NCBI RefSeq assembly: GCF_900100705.1
Contig: NZ_FNCH01000009.1
Coordinates: 173,393-237,392, forward strand
Reading direction: 5' to 3'
Length of the DNA: 64,000 nt
DNA from: Pedobacter terrae
Lineage (GTDB): Bacteria; Bacteroidota; Bacteroidia; Sphingobacteriales; Sphingobacteriaceae
Program-made: the position numbers and the translations under genes
The notes under the pieces: model-generated
Seen by the model: the letters and a program-made list of their open reading frames with translations, nothing else
What the model was told of the DNA's origin: nothing
The model's database searches: none
In this document: piece after piece, positions 9,707-17,891 of the stretch
How positions within the stretch are numbered: position 1 is the first letter of the stretch
Layout: each line of letters starts with the position of its first letter

Positions 9707-11059
9707 ATGCAAAACCCATCTTTTGATGCTTACCAACAGGTTTTTGGCCTGGCCTGCATCGCTAACCGGGCCGGGGGCTACCAGGGCACTGGCAACGACT
9801 TACAACTGCAATTGCAGTATGATTTATCTTTTTATTTGAACGGTGTTCCACCTGTTGAAGTAATGGGGCAAACCGCGCCTTCGGTGGCGGATCCGTCGGT
9901 GACGGCGACACTGGGCAGCTGGAAATTGGTATGGGGGCCTGCACTTATTGAGGAGACCGACCAACATGGAAAAACTACTGGCGTTGCTGATAATGCCCTG
10001 TATGTTGCGCAGTGTGATGCTGTTGCTTACCCAGGCGGCCCAACTTTGCCAACTTATGTGGTAGCAGTTGCGGCAACTAACCCGGCATCGCTTTACGACT
10101 GGGAAACCGAGGATTTTTCGGTGGCCCAAGTGGTAAACTGGACAGACTACGATCCGGCAACGTTCTCCCCATCAGCCTATAACGGAACTGATCCCTACAT
10201 CTCCAATGGAACTGCTACAGGTGTTAAATTAGTGCTCGGGCTGGTTAGTCCGCCAAAGGCTGTATCGCCCAATACCACTCTTGAAACATTTATTGCCAGT
10301 TTAAATCCTGGTGAGCAAAGCGCAATCGTATTTTGCGGACATAGCCTGGCGGGGGCACTTTCCCCAACGCTGGCACTTTATTTAAAACAGAACAACAAGC
10401 TGGATGCATTTGCTACCTCATTGGTTTATCCTACAGCCGGCCCTACACCTGGCGAAAGCGCATTTGCCGCTTTGTTCAATAGCACGTTTCCGGCGCTTCC
10501 GGCAGGATGGGTTGCACAAACCGGTGATTACCAAAACTGGAATACCATGCACTGGAATACGCTTGATGTTGTGCCACACGCCTGGGCCGAATCGGACCTA
10601 CAGGAAATTGCTCAGATCTACGGCCAATCCACCCGTTTTCTAACGAAGAAGACGCTTGACACGCTTCAGCGACTGGTGCTTAAAAGGGCTGCAACATCGG
10701 GCGTAACCTACACCAGGATACAGAACCAGGCGTTGCCAGGCACACTTCAGCATACAGATCTTTCTTCACATACGGTTAACACGCCGCCAAAAACAATGAA
10801 AGATTATATTACCCAACTCTTCCTTCAGCATGTGAGTTTGTATTCAGGTATACCTGCGCAGCCGGGCAGCCCGGCTGTACAAGGCCTTATACTGCCACAA
10901 CCGTTGCCTCAACCCGTGTATCCAAAAGATAAAACGTTGCTTCCGCGGGTTAAAAAGGTTACCAGTTTGGAATTAATCATCAGAATTATGGAGCAGATAC
11001 TGGCCTGGATTGCATCTTATGCTACCTCGGTAGATGGTACATTGCAAGAAGAACAATAA
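9707..11059 (+). CDS. Class 3 lipase-like alpha/beta hydrolase
   Basis: About 450 residues. The nucleophile elbow GHSLAGALSPTLALYL places the catalytic Ser at residue 213; class 3 lipases usually read GHSLGG, so Ala replaces the second Gly. Downstream WNTLDVVPHAW resembles the family's Asp-containing DxVP motif, and LFLQHVSLYSG supplies a plausible catalytic His, so a triad can be assembled. There is no signal peptide, unlike secreted lipases. In-frame upstream starts exist (ATG 9671, GTG 9665). The gene is followed 56 bp later by an amidohydrolase on the same strand, suggesting a two-gene unit. Substrate (lipid, polyester or other ester) is unknown. Confidence 0.65.
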   Translation: MQNPSFDAYQQVFGLACIANRAGGYQGTGNDLQLQLQYDLSFYLNGVPPVEVMGQTAPSVADPSVTATLGSWKLVWGPALIEETDQHGKTTGVADNALYVAQCDAVAYPGGPTLPTYVVAVAATNPASLYDWETEDFSVAQVVNWTDYDPATFSPSAYNGTDPYISNGTATGVKLVLGLVSPPKAVSPNTTLETFIASLNPGEQSAIVFCGHSLAGALSPTLALYLKQNNKLDAFATSLVYPTAGPTPGESAFAALFNSTFPALPAGWVAQTGDYQNWNTMHWNTLDVVPHAWAESDLQEIAQIYGQSTRFLTKKTLDTLQRLVLKRAATSGVTYTRIQNQALPGTLQHTDLSSHTVNTPPKTMKDYITQLFLQHVSLYSGIPAQPGSPAVQGLILPQPLPQPVYPKDKTLLPRVKKVTSLELIIRIMEQILAWIASYATSVDGTLQEEQ

Positions 11060-11115
11060 AAAAATCAGTTTCCATAAAAAGCAAATAGATAAAAAACAGT
11101 TAACGCTCCTTACCC

Positions 11116-12990
11116 ATGATAAAAACAGATCATCACCATCCGCATGCGTGCACCTGCGGCTGCAAAAACCCAATAGTCGAAATATTAAAGCATGAGCTTT
11201 TCAGTAAAGAACATATCGAGAAGCTGACTGCCCATTTACCAAAAAGCAAGCCACTTGCAGCATCTCCCGAAGCCATTCTCTATTCAGGAGGAACGATCAG
11301 GCCCATGGTTAACGGCGATGCCCGCGCTGTGGAGGCAATCGGTATAGCGCAGGGCATTATAGTAGCAAGCGGTGCTTATGCACAGGTAAAGGCGGCTATG
11401 GATACCAAATACAAAGATGCTTATCAAAATATTGTGCTGGATAAGACGCATACCCTGATTCCCGGAATGTTTGAACCGCATGTTCATACGGTGTTTTCGG
11501 GCATGATGGCCTCTTGGATAGACGTAAGCCCTTTTGAAGGACAGGATTTGCGGAAAGTTTATACAAAACACTGGATATCGGCAACCTTGTCTTCGGCCCT
11601 TGCGACATCTTCAGACAGTGTGTTACTGGCTACCGGACTCGACCCGGCACTTATTCAGCCCCAAAGCGGAAAAAATTTTTCGGAGATTGACAACGTGTTC
11701 CTGGATAACGTGAGCCTAGATACACCGATAATAATCATGAGCGCATCAGGCCATACGCTATATGCCAATTCTGCGGCCCTCAGCGCCATTTACAATGCCC
11801 AGAAAGGGCAGCCTGCCATGCACGACTATACCAGTGCTGAGGATTACATTGACAAGACACATGGATTACTGGAAGAGGAAACCATGATGATGCCAGCTGT
11901 AAAGACCTTTGAGGACGCCATTAAGACAAAGTCACATGATATTGTAGAAAATATGGATGAATTCTTCCGGCAGGCCAACTCGAGAGGGGTTACTTCCATG
12001 TACGATGCACTGATTAACCATATGTATGTGCCTTATCTTGAAAAATACCTGGAGGCCAAGCGGTTACCTGTACGTTTGGGCGGGGCCTTATACTGCGAAA
12101 CGCTGAAGGATGCACAGGCTTTACCACCTTACCGGCAGCCCGATTATTATCTGGATCTTTACCTCGGCCATGTCAAAATTGTATCTGATGGGTCTAACCA
12201 GGGACTAACCGGCTATCAGTCTGAACCTTATTCGGTCATACTTGAAAAAGATCATTCGTGTGGAATATTTAACTTTAAAAATACCGAAGCCTATCAAAAG
12301 GTGGTTGATGAGGTCATACTGGAAAAAGGCTGGCCCATTATGATCCATGCAAATGGAAATCGAGCTATAACCGATACCATTGCCGCCTTCCGTAGCGCAT
12401 TAGCAAAATATACGGGGCCTCAACTGCGCAACCGGATTGAGCACTGTTCGCTGCTGGAGCAAAGTGGGATAGATGAAATGGAAGCACTGAATATCTCGCC
12501 CAGCTTTTTAATTGGCCATGTAGGGTACTGGGGCGATGTATTTGAAAAAGTAATATTTGAAGGACAGGATTTGCCAGAACACCATGCACCTAAGGTATTT
12601 TCTCTTGACCGCTGTAGCTCGGCAGCTAAAAAGCTGCGCATTTCCCTTCATAGCGACCATACGGTTACCCCGCTTGGCCCTTTAAGGATGATGGAACAAG
12701 CGATTACCCGTGTAATGGAGGCGAGCGACAATACCTGGCCATTAAATGTGCTGAACACCGAAGAACAGCTTACCCATGAGCAGGCACTAAAGGCTGTTAC
12801 CTATGATGCTGCCTGGCAGTGTTATGCCGATGGCTGGGCCGGAAGTCTGGAGGATGGGAAATTTGCGGATTTCGTAATCCTGGAACAGGATCCGATCCTG
12901 ATGCCCCGCCAAGATTGCGGCATGAATATGCGGAATATCAGAGTGCTGGAAACCTGGGTGGGAGGGATAAAGGTTTATACCGCTAGCTAA
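11116..12990 (+). CDS. YtcJ-like metal-dependent amidohydrolase
   Basis: A 624-residue amidohydrolase of the Amidohydro_3/YtcJ type. The metal site is visible: HxH in PGMFEPHVHT (near residue 120), KIVSDGSNQG, His in MIHANGNRAI, RIEHC and the late Asp in SLHSDHTVTP. The C-terminus returns to the small beta domain (GSLEDGKFADFVILEQDP). An unusual N-terminal tail carries HHHPHACTCGC, which could bind an extra metal. It lacks a signal peptide. Family members hydrolyse C-N bonds of formamides or similar; the substrate here is unknown. It follows the lipase-like gene and ends at a strong terminator. Confidence 0.85.
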   Translation: MIKTDHHHPHACTCGCKNPIVEILKHELFSKEHIEKLTAHLPKSKPLAASPEAILYSGGTIRPMVNGDARAVEAIGIAQGIIVASGAYAQVKAAMDTKYKDAYQNIVLDKTHTLIPGMFEPHVHTVFSGMMASWIDVSPFEGQDLRKVYTKHWISATLSSALATSSDSVLLATGLDPALIQPQSGKNFSEIDNVFLDNVSLDTPIIIMSASGHTLYANSAALSAIYNAQKGQPAMHDYTSAEDYIDKTHGLLEEETMMMPAVKTFEDAIKTKSHDIVENMDEFFRQANSRGVTSMYDALINHMYVPYLEKYLEAKRLPVRLGGALYCETLKDAQALPPYRQPDYYLDLYLGHVKIVSDGSNQGLTGYQSEPYSVILEKDHSCGIFNFKNTEAYQKVVDEVILEKGWPIMIHANGNRAITDTIAAFRSALAKYTGPQLRNRIEHCSLLEQSGIDEMEALNISPSFLIGHVGYWGDVFEKVIFEGQDLPEHHAPKVFSLDRCSSAAKKLRISLHSDHTVTPLGPLRMMEQAITRVMEASDNTWPLNVLNTEEQLTHEQALKAVTYDAAWQCYADGWAGSLEDGKFADFVILEQDPILMPRQDCGMNMRNIRVLETWVGGIKVYTAS

Positions 12991-13091
12991 GGATATACGG
13001 CACCTGTTTTATAATCCTCTTGCAAATTTATTTTAGTTGGCGGGGTGATATGCAGCGCAAGTTAACGTTGGTTTTAACCGCTGATTTTAGA

Positions 13092-13126
13092 TAACAGTCC
13101 GTTTATGCTGACTGTTATTTTTTTTT
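13092..13126 (+). terminator. Rho-independent terminator after the amidohydrolase
   Basis: Perfect 8-bp arms TAACAGTC and GACTGTTA with a 10-base loop, followed by nine T residues, 102 bases after the stop. Confidence 0.85.
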
Positions 13127-13227
13127 AGCCAGCATGAAAGCCAGCGCTTTTGGAGCGAATTTTTACCCGTCGCTAAATAGAAGTTAAAACTATATTTTGC
13201 CTATACAGGCTACTTTTTACAATAAAA

Positions 13228-13318
13228 GAGGGGTTAATCAAATCCATGATTATAGCCCCTCCAATCTAAATTAACGCTCTCAAGCTTTCGCCCGATGTAG
13301 GACTCTCACCCCCTACAT
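13228..13318. other. Two stacked hairpins in an intergenic region
   Basis: The first hairpin (13228-13261) pairs GAGGGG with CCCCTC and TAATCA with TGATTA around a short loop. The second (13295-13318) pairs ATGTAGG with CCTACAT. Neither has a T-run. This could be a structured RNA or a repeat remnant; no known RNA family is recognised. The rest of the 12991-13632 gap contains no gene that I can support. Confidence 0.4.
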
Positions 13319-13632
13319 ATTAAACTATACGTAAAAATTGATCAGGCGGTTTTTCAATTCCCGTAAATTTCCTAAAAATATTTTAAGTAAAAGCCGCAAG
13401 CCACCCGGGCTGGAAACCCTTAACTGGAATGTTGCCTTTGTTGATGTTTTGTTTTATTTAAGGGCCTGATTTACAGTTAAGATGATTGATTAAACAACAG
13501 CAGGTGAACCACCGGGTTTAAACAATTGTTTGCCGGATCTGAAACCCTTGAAGAAAATTCGATAAACTTTCGCGCTATTTTGATGTTGGTAAAAGGAAGA
13601 ATAACAATGCAGTTATTGATAATTTTAGCTTA

Positions 13633-13938
13633 ATGGCCGTTACATCTTATAGCCCATATCCTAATCAGAAATTAGTACAAAGTACCCAATATTATCAAAA
13701 TCATTTTTTGGAAAGCATTCCGGCACCGGATCAAAACGATAAGCAAATAACATTCATCGTTGAGGATAAAACCGACTTATTGGTTTTTGCACAATCAGCA
13801 GAAGTATTTTGGAGATCAGCCAGTAATTATCCATACTGTTTTAAGGGCACTGTGCGCACCCGCAAGGGCAACTGCTTTGCCACCTTTAACTATGTAGCGG
13901 ATGAGGAGCTGGATGCAATTTCGGAATTGAAACCGTAA
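13633..13938 (+). CDS. Hypothetical protein, 101 residues
   Basis: A small soluble protein with no signal peptide or membrane helix. It contains YQNHFLESIPAPDQ, then a beta-rich stretch ITFIVEDKTDLLVFAQ and aromatic residues WRSASNYPYCF. I recognise no family. The composition and clean start suggest a real gene, but it stands alone between two gene-poor regions with no clear promoter box. Confidence 0.5.
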   Translation: MAVTSYSPYPNQKLVQSTQYYQNHFLESIPAPDQNDKQITFIVEDKTDLLVFAQSAEVFWRSASNYPYCFKGTVRTRKGNCFATFNYVADEELDAISELKP

Positions 13939-14444
13939 ATAGGCCATGATTAAGCCACCGGGTTTTGTGCCTGTGCATTGGGAAGCGGTGTTACCGTTAA
14001 AGCAGCAGCAGGCTTGCCATCGCTGTAGGAAAGAGGAATAGGTGTTGGCGATCAGCGTATAAAATAGTTCCTTTTGCTATCTCCTATTGTGCATTATATT
14101 TCCATTGCAGGTAATGTAAACCTTCCTTGTTATGGTTCTGCTTGTTAACCAGTGGTTTTATTCCATTCTGGCCATCATTTCAATTGACCGTGTACCGGAT
14201 TTAATCAGTTAAAATATATGCGGCGGTATCATCATTTGTACTTCACCTATATTTTGCAGGTTAAGCCTGGCCCAAGCTGAGCTTGACGAAGTATTGAAAT
14301 ACCTTTAACAGCAGGTTAAGGTTCTTCGACAAGCTACCGTTGACGGAATGCACTTGATGGATATTACCTAATTAAATTTTATCTGCCTATCATATTGATT
14401 TTTACACCATAAATTATCCCTCAGGACGCAATTTTATCCGTAAT
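13939..14444. other. Gene-free stretch with an inverted and a direct repeat
   Basis: Contains AGCTTGACGAAG at 14280-14291 and CTTCGACAAGCT at 14324-14335, inverted copies with one mismatch. The 10-mer GCAGGTTAAG occurs at 14256 and 14311 in the same orientation. This resembles dispersed intergenic repeats seen in this genus. No gene is supported. Confidence 0.5.
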
Positions 14445-15515
14445 TTATGGGATGATCTTCTCCTGTTTCAATTGCCGGAATAAGCTGACAAAAGAATCTG
14501 CCGTGCTTTCGAAAGCAGTAAAACCGTATTTCCTGCTTTTAGACATATCAGTCATGACTTCCAGCGGCCTGCCCAGATCGAGATCGGTATGCCAGGCTGA
14601 GCTTAGCCGATCGAGGCTGGTTTCTTTCAAGCCATATTGATGTGCGATCTGGCTCCAGATTTCCTGTTTATTTTCCATTTCTTTTTCCAGTGGCCTGATG
14701 GAACCATTATAACCGTCGGCTTCAATTGCGAAGTAATCTGCAATTTTGTTCCACAACCATTTCCACCTGAAAACATCGCCATTGGTGATGTTGAAAGCCT
14801 GATTTTTAGCATTTTCTGTAGTAGATGCCCAAATGAGCTGTTTGGCCAGTATGTTAGCATCGGTAACATCTGATAAGCCATTCCACTGGGCTGCTGAACC
14901 TGGCCATACAAACTTTGCACCTGTTTCTTTGCAGATGCTGGCATAAACCGCTAAGGTAATTCCCATATTCATCAGGTTGCCAATGGCATAGCCGATAACG
15001 GTATGCGGCCGGTGAATGCTCCAGGTAAAGTGGTCTCTGTTTGCCGCTTCATACACGGCATCTTCCTGGGCATAATAGAAATTGGGGTAGGCTAACCTGG
15101 GATGTTCTTCCCGTACCGGTGTTTCGGGCAATGTGCCTTCTTTGGCATAGGCCTCAAAAGGGCCTAAATAATGTTTTAAACCGGTAACCAAGGCCACATG
15201 GCGGACAGCTTTTTTAGGAGATAAAGCACGGAGCAGATTGCGCACCATGGTGCTGTTAACGATGATGTTTTCCTGTTCATTAGCCCTCCGCATCCAGCTG
15301 GTAAAAAAAACGTGCGTAGGGGAAACATCTTTTAGGGCAACAGCTAAACTTTCTTCATCAAGCAGATCTGCCTTAATTGGTTTAAGCCCTTCAACAGGCT
15401 TGCTGTGGTTTCTGGCCAAACCATAAGTAGTCCAGTGTTGCGCAATTAATTCTTCGACCAGATTACTCCCTGTAATTCCGGTTGAACCCACCACCAATGC
15501 GATATTTTTCATCAT
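14445..15515 (-). CDS. PRISE-type NAD(P)-dependent enone reductase (progesterone 5-beta-reductase/iridoid synthase-like SDR)
   Basis: A 356-residue extended SDR. The Rossmann motif is GSTGITGSNL, and the PRISE active-site pattern is present: the Lys in TGLKHYLGPFE and the Tyr in NFYYAQED, which correspond to the catalytic Lys and Tyr of plant progesterone 5-beta-reductases. SIHRPHTVIGY and the late FNITNGDVFRWKWLW are also typical. The family reduces activated C=C bonds of enones using NADPH; the bacterial substrate is unknown. A Crp/Fnr regulator gene lies 100 bp upstream on the same strand, and a symmetric Crp-like box sits between them. Confidence 0.85.
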   Translation of the reverse strand: MMKNIALVVGSTGITGSNLVEELIAQHWTTYGLARNHSKPVEGLKPIKADLLDEESLAVALKDVSPTHVFFTSWMRRANEQENIIVNSTMVRNLLRALSPKKAVRHVALVTGLKHYLGPFEAYAKEGTLPETPVREEHPRLAYPNFYYAQEDAVYEAANRDHFTWSIHRPHTVIGYAIGNLMNMGITLAVYASICKETGAKFVWPGSAAQWNGLSDVTDANILAKQLIWASTTENAKNQAFNITNGDVFRWKWLWNKIADYFAIEADGYNGSIRPLEKEMENKQEIWSQIAHQYGLKETSLDRLSSAWHTDLDLGRPLEVMTDMSKSRKYGFTAFESTADSFVSLFRQLKQEKIIP

Positions 15516-15547
15516 AAATGCCTTTTGTTAAAATTTTAAGAACAGCA

Positions 15548-15555
15548 CAAAAGTA
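15548..15555 (-). promoter_or_regulatory. Minus-7 box of the PRISE reductase promoter
   Basis: Reverse-strand TACTTTTG fits the Bacteroidota consensus TAnnTTTG, 33 bases before the start codon. No TTG minus-33 element is seen at the expected distance, which would fit an activator-dependent promoter. Confidence 0.6.
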
Positions 15556-15573
15556 GGCACGAACCGATGCTAA

Positions 15574-15597
15574 AATACTTGACCGGGATCAAGTATT
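15574..15597. promoter_or_regulatory. Crp/Fnr-like operator upstream of the PRISE gene
   Basis: Perfect 9-bp inverted repeat: AATACTTGA, six bases, TCAAGTATT. The inner TTGA-N6-TCAA resembles Crp/Fnr sites. Its centre is about 44 bases upstream of the expected transcription start, close to class II activator spacing. A second palindrome TTGATCAA overlaps at 15596-15603. The adjacent Crp-like gene is the obvious candidate regulator. Confidence 0.6.
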
Positions 15598-15615
15598 GAT
15601 CAAAGCAATAAGGAA

Positions 15616-16194
15616 TTACTGAAATAACAGCTTTTTTCTGATCCTGCTCACCGTTTCCGGACTCAAGCCTAAATAGGAAGCAATGAGGCTATGTGGAATG
15701 CTTTTTACCATATCGGGATTATGGTGTACGAGTGACAGATACTTTTCCATTGCAGTAGACTTATTGGAAATGATAAGCCGGCGATCTTTAGTAACCAGGC
15801 TGTTTTGATACAGGATTCGGAAATAGCGGTCCATTAAGGGGATTTGAAGCGTTAATGCCTCGTAATCGTCAAAACTGATCAGCAGCAGCTCTGCATTTTC
15901 AATGGCGCTGATATTTAGCAGGGCTTTTTCGCGGTTAATGAAGCTGTTGAAATCAGAAATCCACCAGCCTTCAAAAGCAAAAAGATTAATCCGTTCCTGA
16001 CCTTTTTCATCGCTTACAAATGATTTTAGGATACCACTGCTTACAAATGCGAGGTGATTGCAGGTTTCCCCTTCACGTAACAAAAAGGCTTTCCGGCTCA
16101 GCTTTTTCGGCGTAAAAAAGGTTTTTAGCAAGATCAGATCCTTTTGGTTCAACTCAACCTTATCACCAATATGTTTTATTAAAATTTCGAACAT
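15616..16194 (-). CDS. Crp/Fnr-family transcriptional regulator
   Basis: About 192 residues: an N-terminal cyclic-nucleotide-binding-like beta-roll (LLREGETCNHLAFVSSGILKSFVSDEKGQE at roughly residues 37-68) and a C-terminal winged helix with SLIASYLGLSPETVSRIRKKL. The cAMP-contacting Arg and Ser of E. coli Crp are not evident, and no Fnr-type Cys cluster is present, so the effector is unknown, as in many Bacteroidota homologues. The frame opens at 16221 with TTG; ATG 16194 begins at the usual N-terminal position. It lies directly upstream of the PRISE reductase, which it probably activates. Confidence 0.85.
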   Translation of the reverse strand: MFEILIKHIGDKVELNQKDLILLKTFFTPKKLSRKAFLLREGETCNHLAFVSSGILKSFVSDEKGQERINLFAFEGWWISDFNSFINREKALLNISAIENAELLLISFDDYEALTLQIPLMDRYFRILYQNSLVTKDRRLIISNKSTAMEKYLSLVHHNPDMVKSIPHSLIASYLGLSPETVSRIRKKLLFQ

Positions 16195-16386
16195 CAGTAA
16201 TGAAGATGAATAGTGATGCAATTTAAATAAATTAACAGCTAGGTTTAATATCGATGCCTTTTATATGATGGTAATGATTCTTATTAACGCTGTTCTTTAT
16301 GATTTCTAAACTTTAAGCATGGGTTGGTTTAACTATCTTACTGAACCAATAACTACTCCACACTTTGAATTTAGCATACACTTTGA

Positions 16387-17469
16387 TTAACTTTTTATAA
16401 TGGGCAAACTGAAAAACGCCAAAGTTCCTTTTCCGGTTGGATTAGGCCTCATCCCGATTGCACCACCATGCCGGGCAATAATTTCGGAACATAGAAAAAG
16501 ACCGATACCACTACCGGCGGCAACACTGCTTGAATTTTTGATTCTGTAGAATTTCCCAAATATCTTTTCCCGCTCATGGTCGGGAATACCGATTCCCATA
16601 TCAATAATGGAAATCTTAACATTTGAACTATCGCTGGATATTTCGATCACGATCAGCGATTCGCCAGGCGCATACTTAATCGCATTATTGATCAGATTGG
16701 TTAATACCTGCGCTATACGGTAACGGTCTGCGGTAACATAATAAACATCAGTGAGCGTGATCAATTTGATCTCTACCGCTTCACTGATCACCTTGGTATT
16801 GGAAATCACCTCTAAAACCAATTTTCGCAGATCAAAGGTTTCTTTTTTAAGTAAGATTTCAGATTCGCTATGCGCGCTGGGATGGATGATTTCTTCTATC
16901 AAACGTTCCACCTTGCTGCTGGCATTAATGGCGCGCTCCGCAATAAGCAGGTGTTTGGTATCGCCTGTTCCGGCGATGAATTTGTAAATGAGCTGCAGAT
17001 AACCCTTTACGACAGATAACGGCGACTTGAGCTCGTGCGTAGTGATGTTTAACAGTTCATCGCGAAGGATTTCCATCCCTTTTTTCTCGGAGATGTCTAC
17101 CGTTGTGCCAATAATCCGCACAGGTGTGCGTGCTTCAAAAATAACGGTTCCTCTTACCTGCAGCCAGCGAATGGCTTGAGAAGGGTGTTTTACACGGATT
17201 TCGAAATCATAAGTTGGCGTTTTGGGATGCATGGCTCGTTTTAGCCCTTCCACGCGCCTCCAGCGGTCTTCGGGCAGAATAGCTTCAATAATGGTATTTT
17301 CGGTAATGACCTGATCAGCCGTTAATCCCAAATTAGCCCTGTTCTGTTCCGTACAGGTAATGAGCTTGGTAGCGAGGTCGAGTTCCCAAAATCCAAGTTT
17401 AACCTGAGCCAGGGCAATGGACAGGTTTTCTTCAGAAACGCTAGCAGAATTTAAAAAATTTTTAGGCAA
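16387..17469 (-). CDS. PAS-domain sensor histidine kinase
   Basis: A 360-residue cytoplasmic kinase without membrane helices. A PAS/PAC domain spans about residues 15-130 (VKLGFWELDLATKLITCTEQ and IRWLQVRGTVIFEARTPVRIIGTTVDISEKK). The HisKA H-box THELKSP puts the phospho-accepting His at 145. HATPase boxes follow: NLINNAIKYAP, IIDMGIGIPDHE, IFGKFYR and GSGIGLFLCSEI. An upstream in-frame stop 9 bases before the TTG at 17469 leaves no ATG, so TTG is the likely start. No response regulator gene is adjacent. Confidence 0.85.
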   Translation of the reverse strand: MPKNFLNSASVSEENLSIALAQVKLGFWELDLATKLITCTEQNRANLGLTADQVITENTIIEAILPEDRWRRVEGLKRAMHPKTPTYDFEIRVKHPSQAIRWLQVRGTVIFEARTPVRIIGTTVDISEKKGMEILRDELLNITTHELKSPLSVVKGYLQLIYKFIAGTGDTKHLLIAERAINASSKVERLIEEIIHPSAHSESEILLKKETFDLRKLVLEVISNTKVISEAVEIKLITLTDVYYVTADRYRIAQVLTNLINNAIKYAPGESLIVIEISSDSSNVKISIIDMGIGIPDHEREKIFGKFYRIKNSSSVAAGSGIGLFLCSEIIARHGGAIGMRPNPTGKGTLAFFSLPIIKS

Positions 17470-17491
17470 TGTGCTTTGCTATTAGTTTTAG

Positions 17492-17521
17492 CAAAGATAA
17501 TGATTGATTGCTGAACCGCAA
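17492..17521 (-). promoter_or_regulatory. Histidine kinase promoter
   Basis: Reverse strand carries TATCTTTG (17492-17499, the minus-7 box) and TTG (17519-17521, the minus-33 element) separated by 19 bases, a full match to the Bacteroidota promoter consensus. It lies 23 bases before the TTG start codon. Confidence 0.7.
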
Positions 17522-17817
17522 GTTTCGCTATGAGGATTTTACATAATCGATTAAAATGACCGCTGTTGCATAGCCGAAATGAAAATTTGTAACGGAATCC
17601 CCGAAAAATATCAATAAAGCCTGACTGATCAACAGCAGTAGATAGTGGGTGTAAGGCATGAAAATTGATGCCAAGGGAAGTTAATGTTTAACAAGATCAG
17701 CAGAACCACGCTTACCAGTAAGCGTAACAATTTAGCTTTGACATTAATTTTGATAAACCGAACGGATCTTCTTAAAAGTGCATACCGCACAGCATTTATA
17801 ATTTAAGATAAAGCCAA
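17522..17817. other. Intergenic region between kinase and SusD-like genes
   Basis: No gene or strong signal is supported apart from the hairpin at 17818-17847. Confidence 0.4.
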
Positions 17818-17847
17818 TGCCTGAAGATTGTATTAAATCTTCAGGCA
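17818..17847 (-). terminator. Hairpin terminator at the end of the GH43-susC-susD operon
   Basis: Perfect 12-bp arms TGCCTGAAGATT and AATCTTCAGGCA around a 6-base loop, 45 bases after the SusD-like stop on the reverse strand. The T-tract is weak. Confidence 0.6.
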
Positions 17848-17891
17848 TTTGAGGCTTGCCATAACGGCTATTGTTTTTTGTAGTGTTAGGC

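Noticed and set aside
13290..13320. tRNA-like segment with GATGTAGGACTCTCACC
   Set aside because: No acceptor stem, T-loop consensus or CCA-adjacent pairing can be built on either strand.
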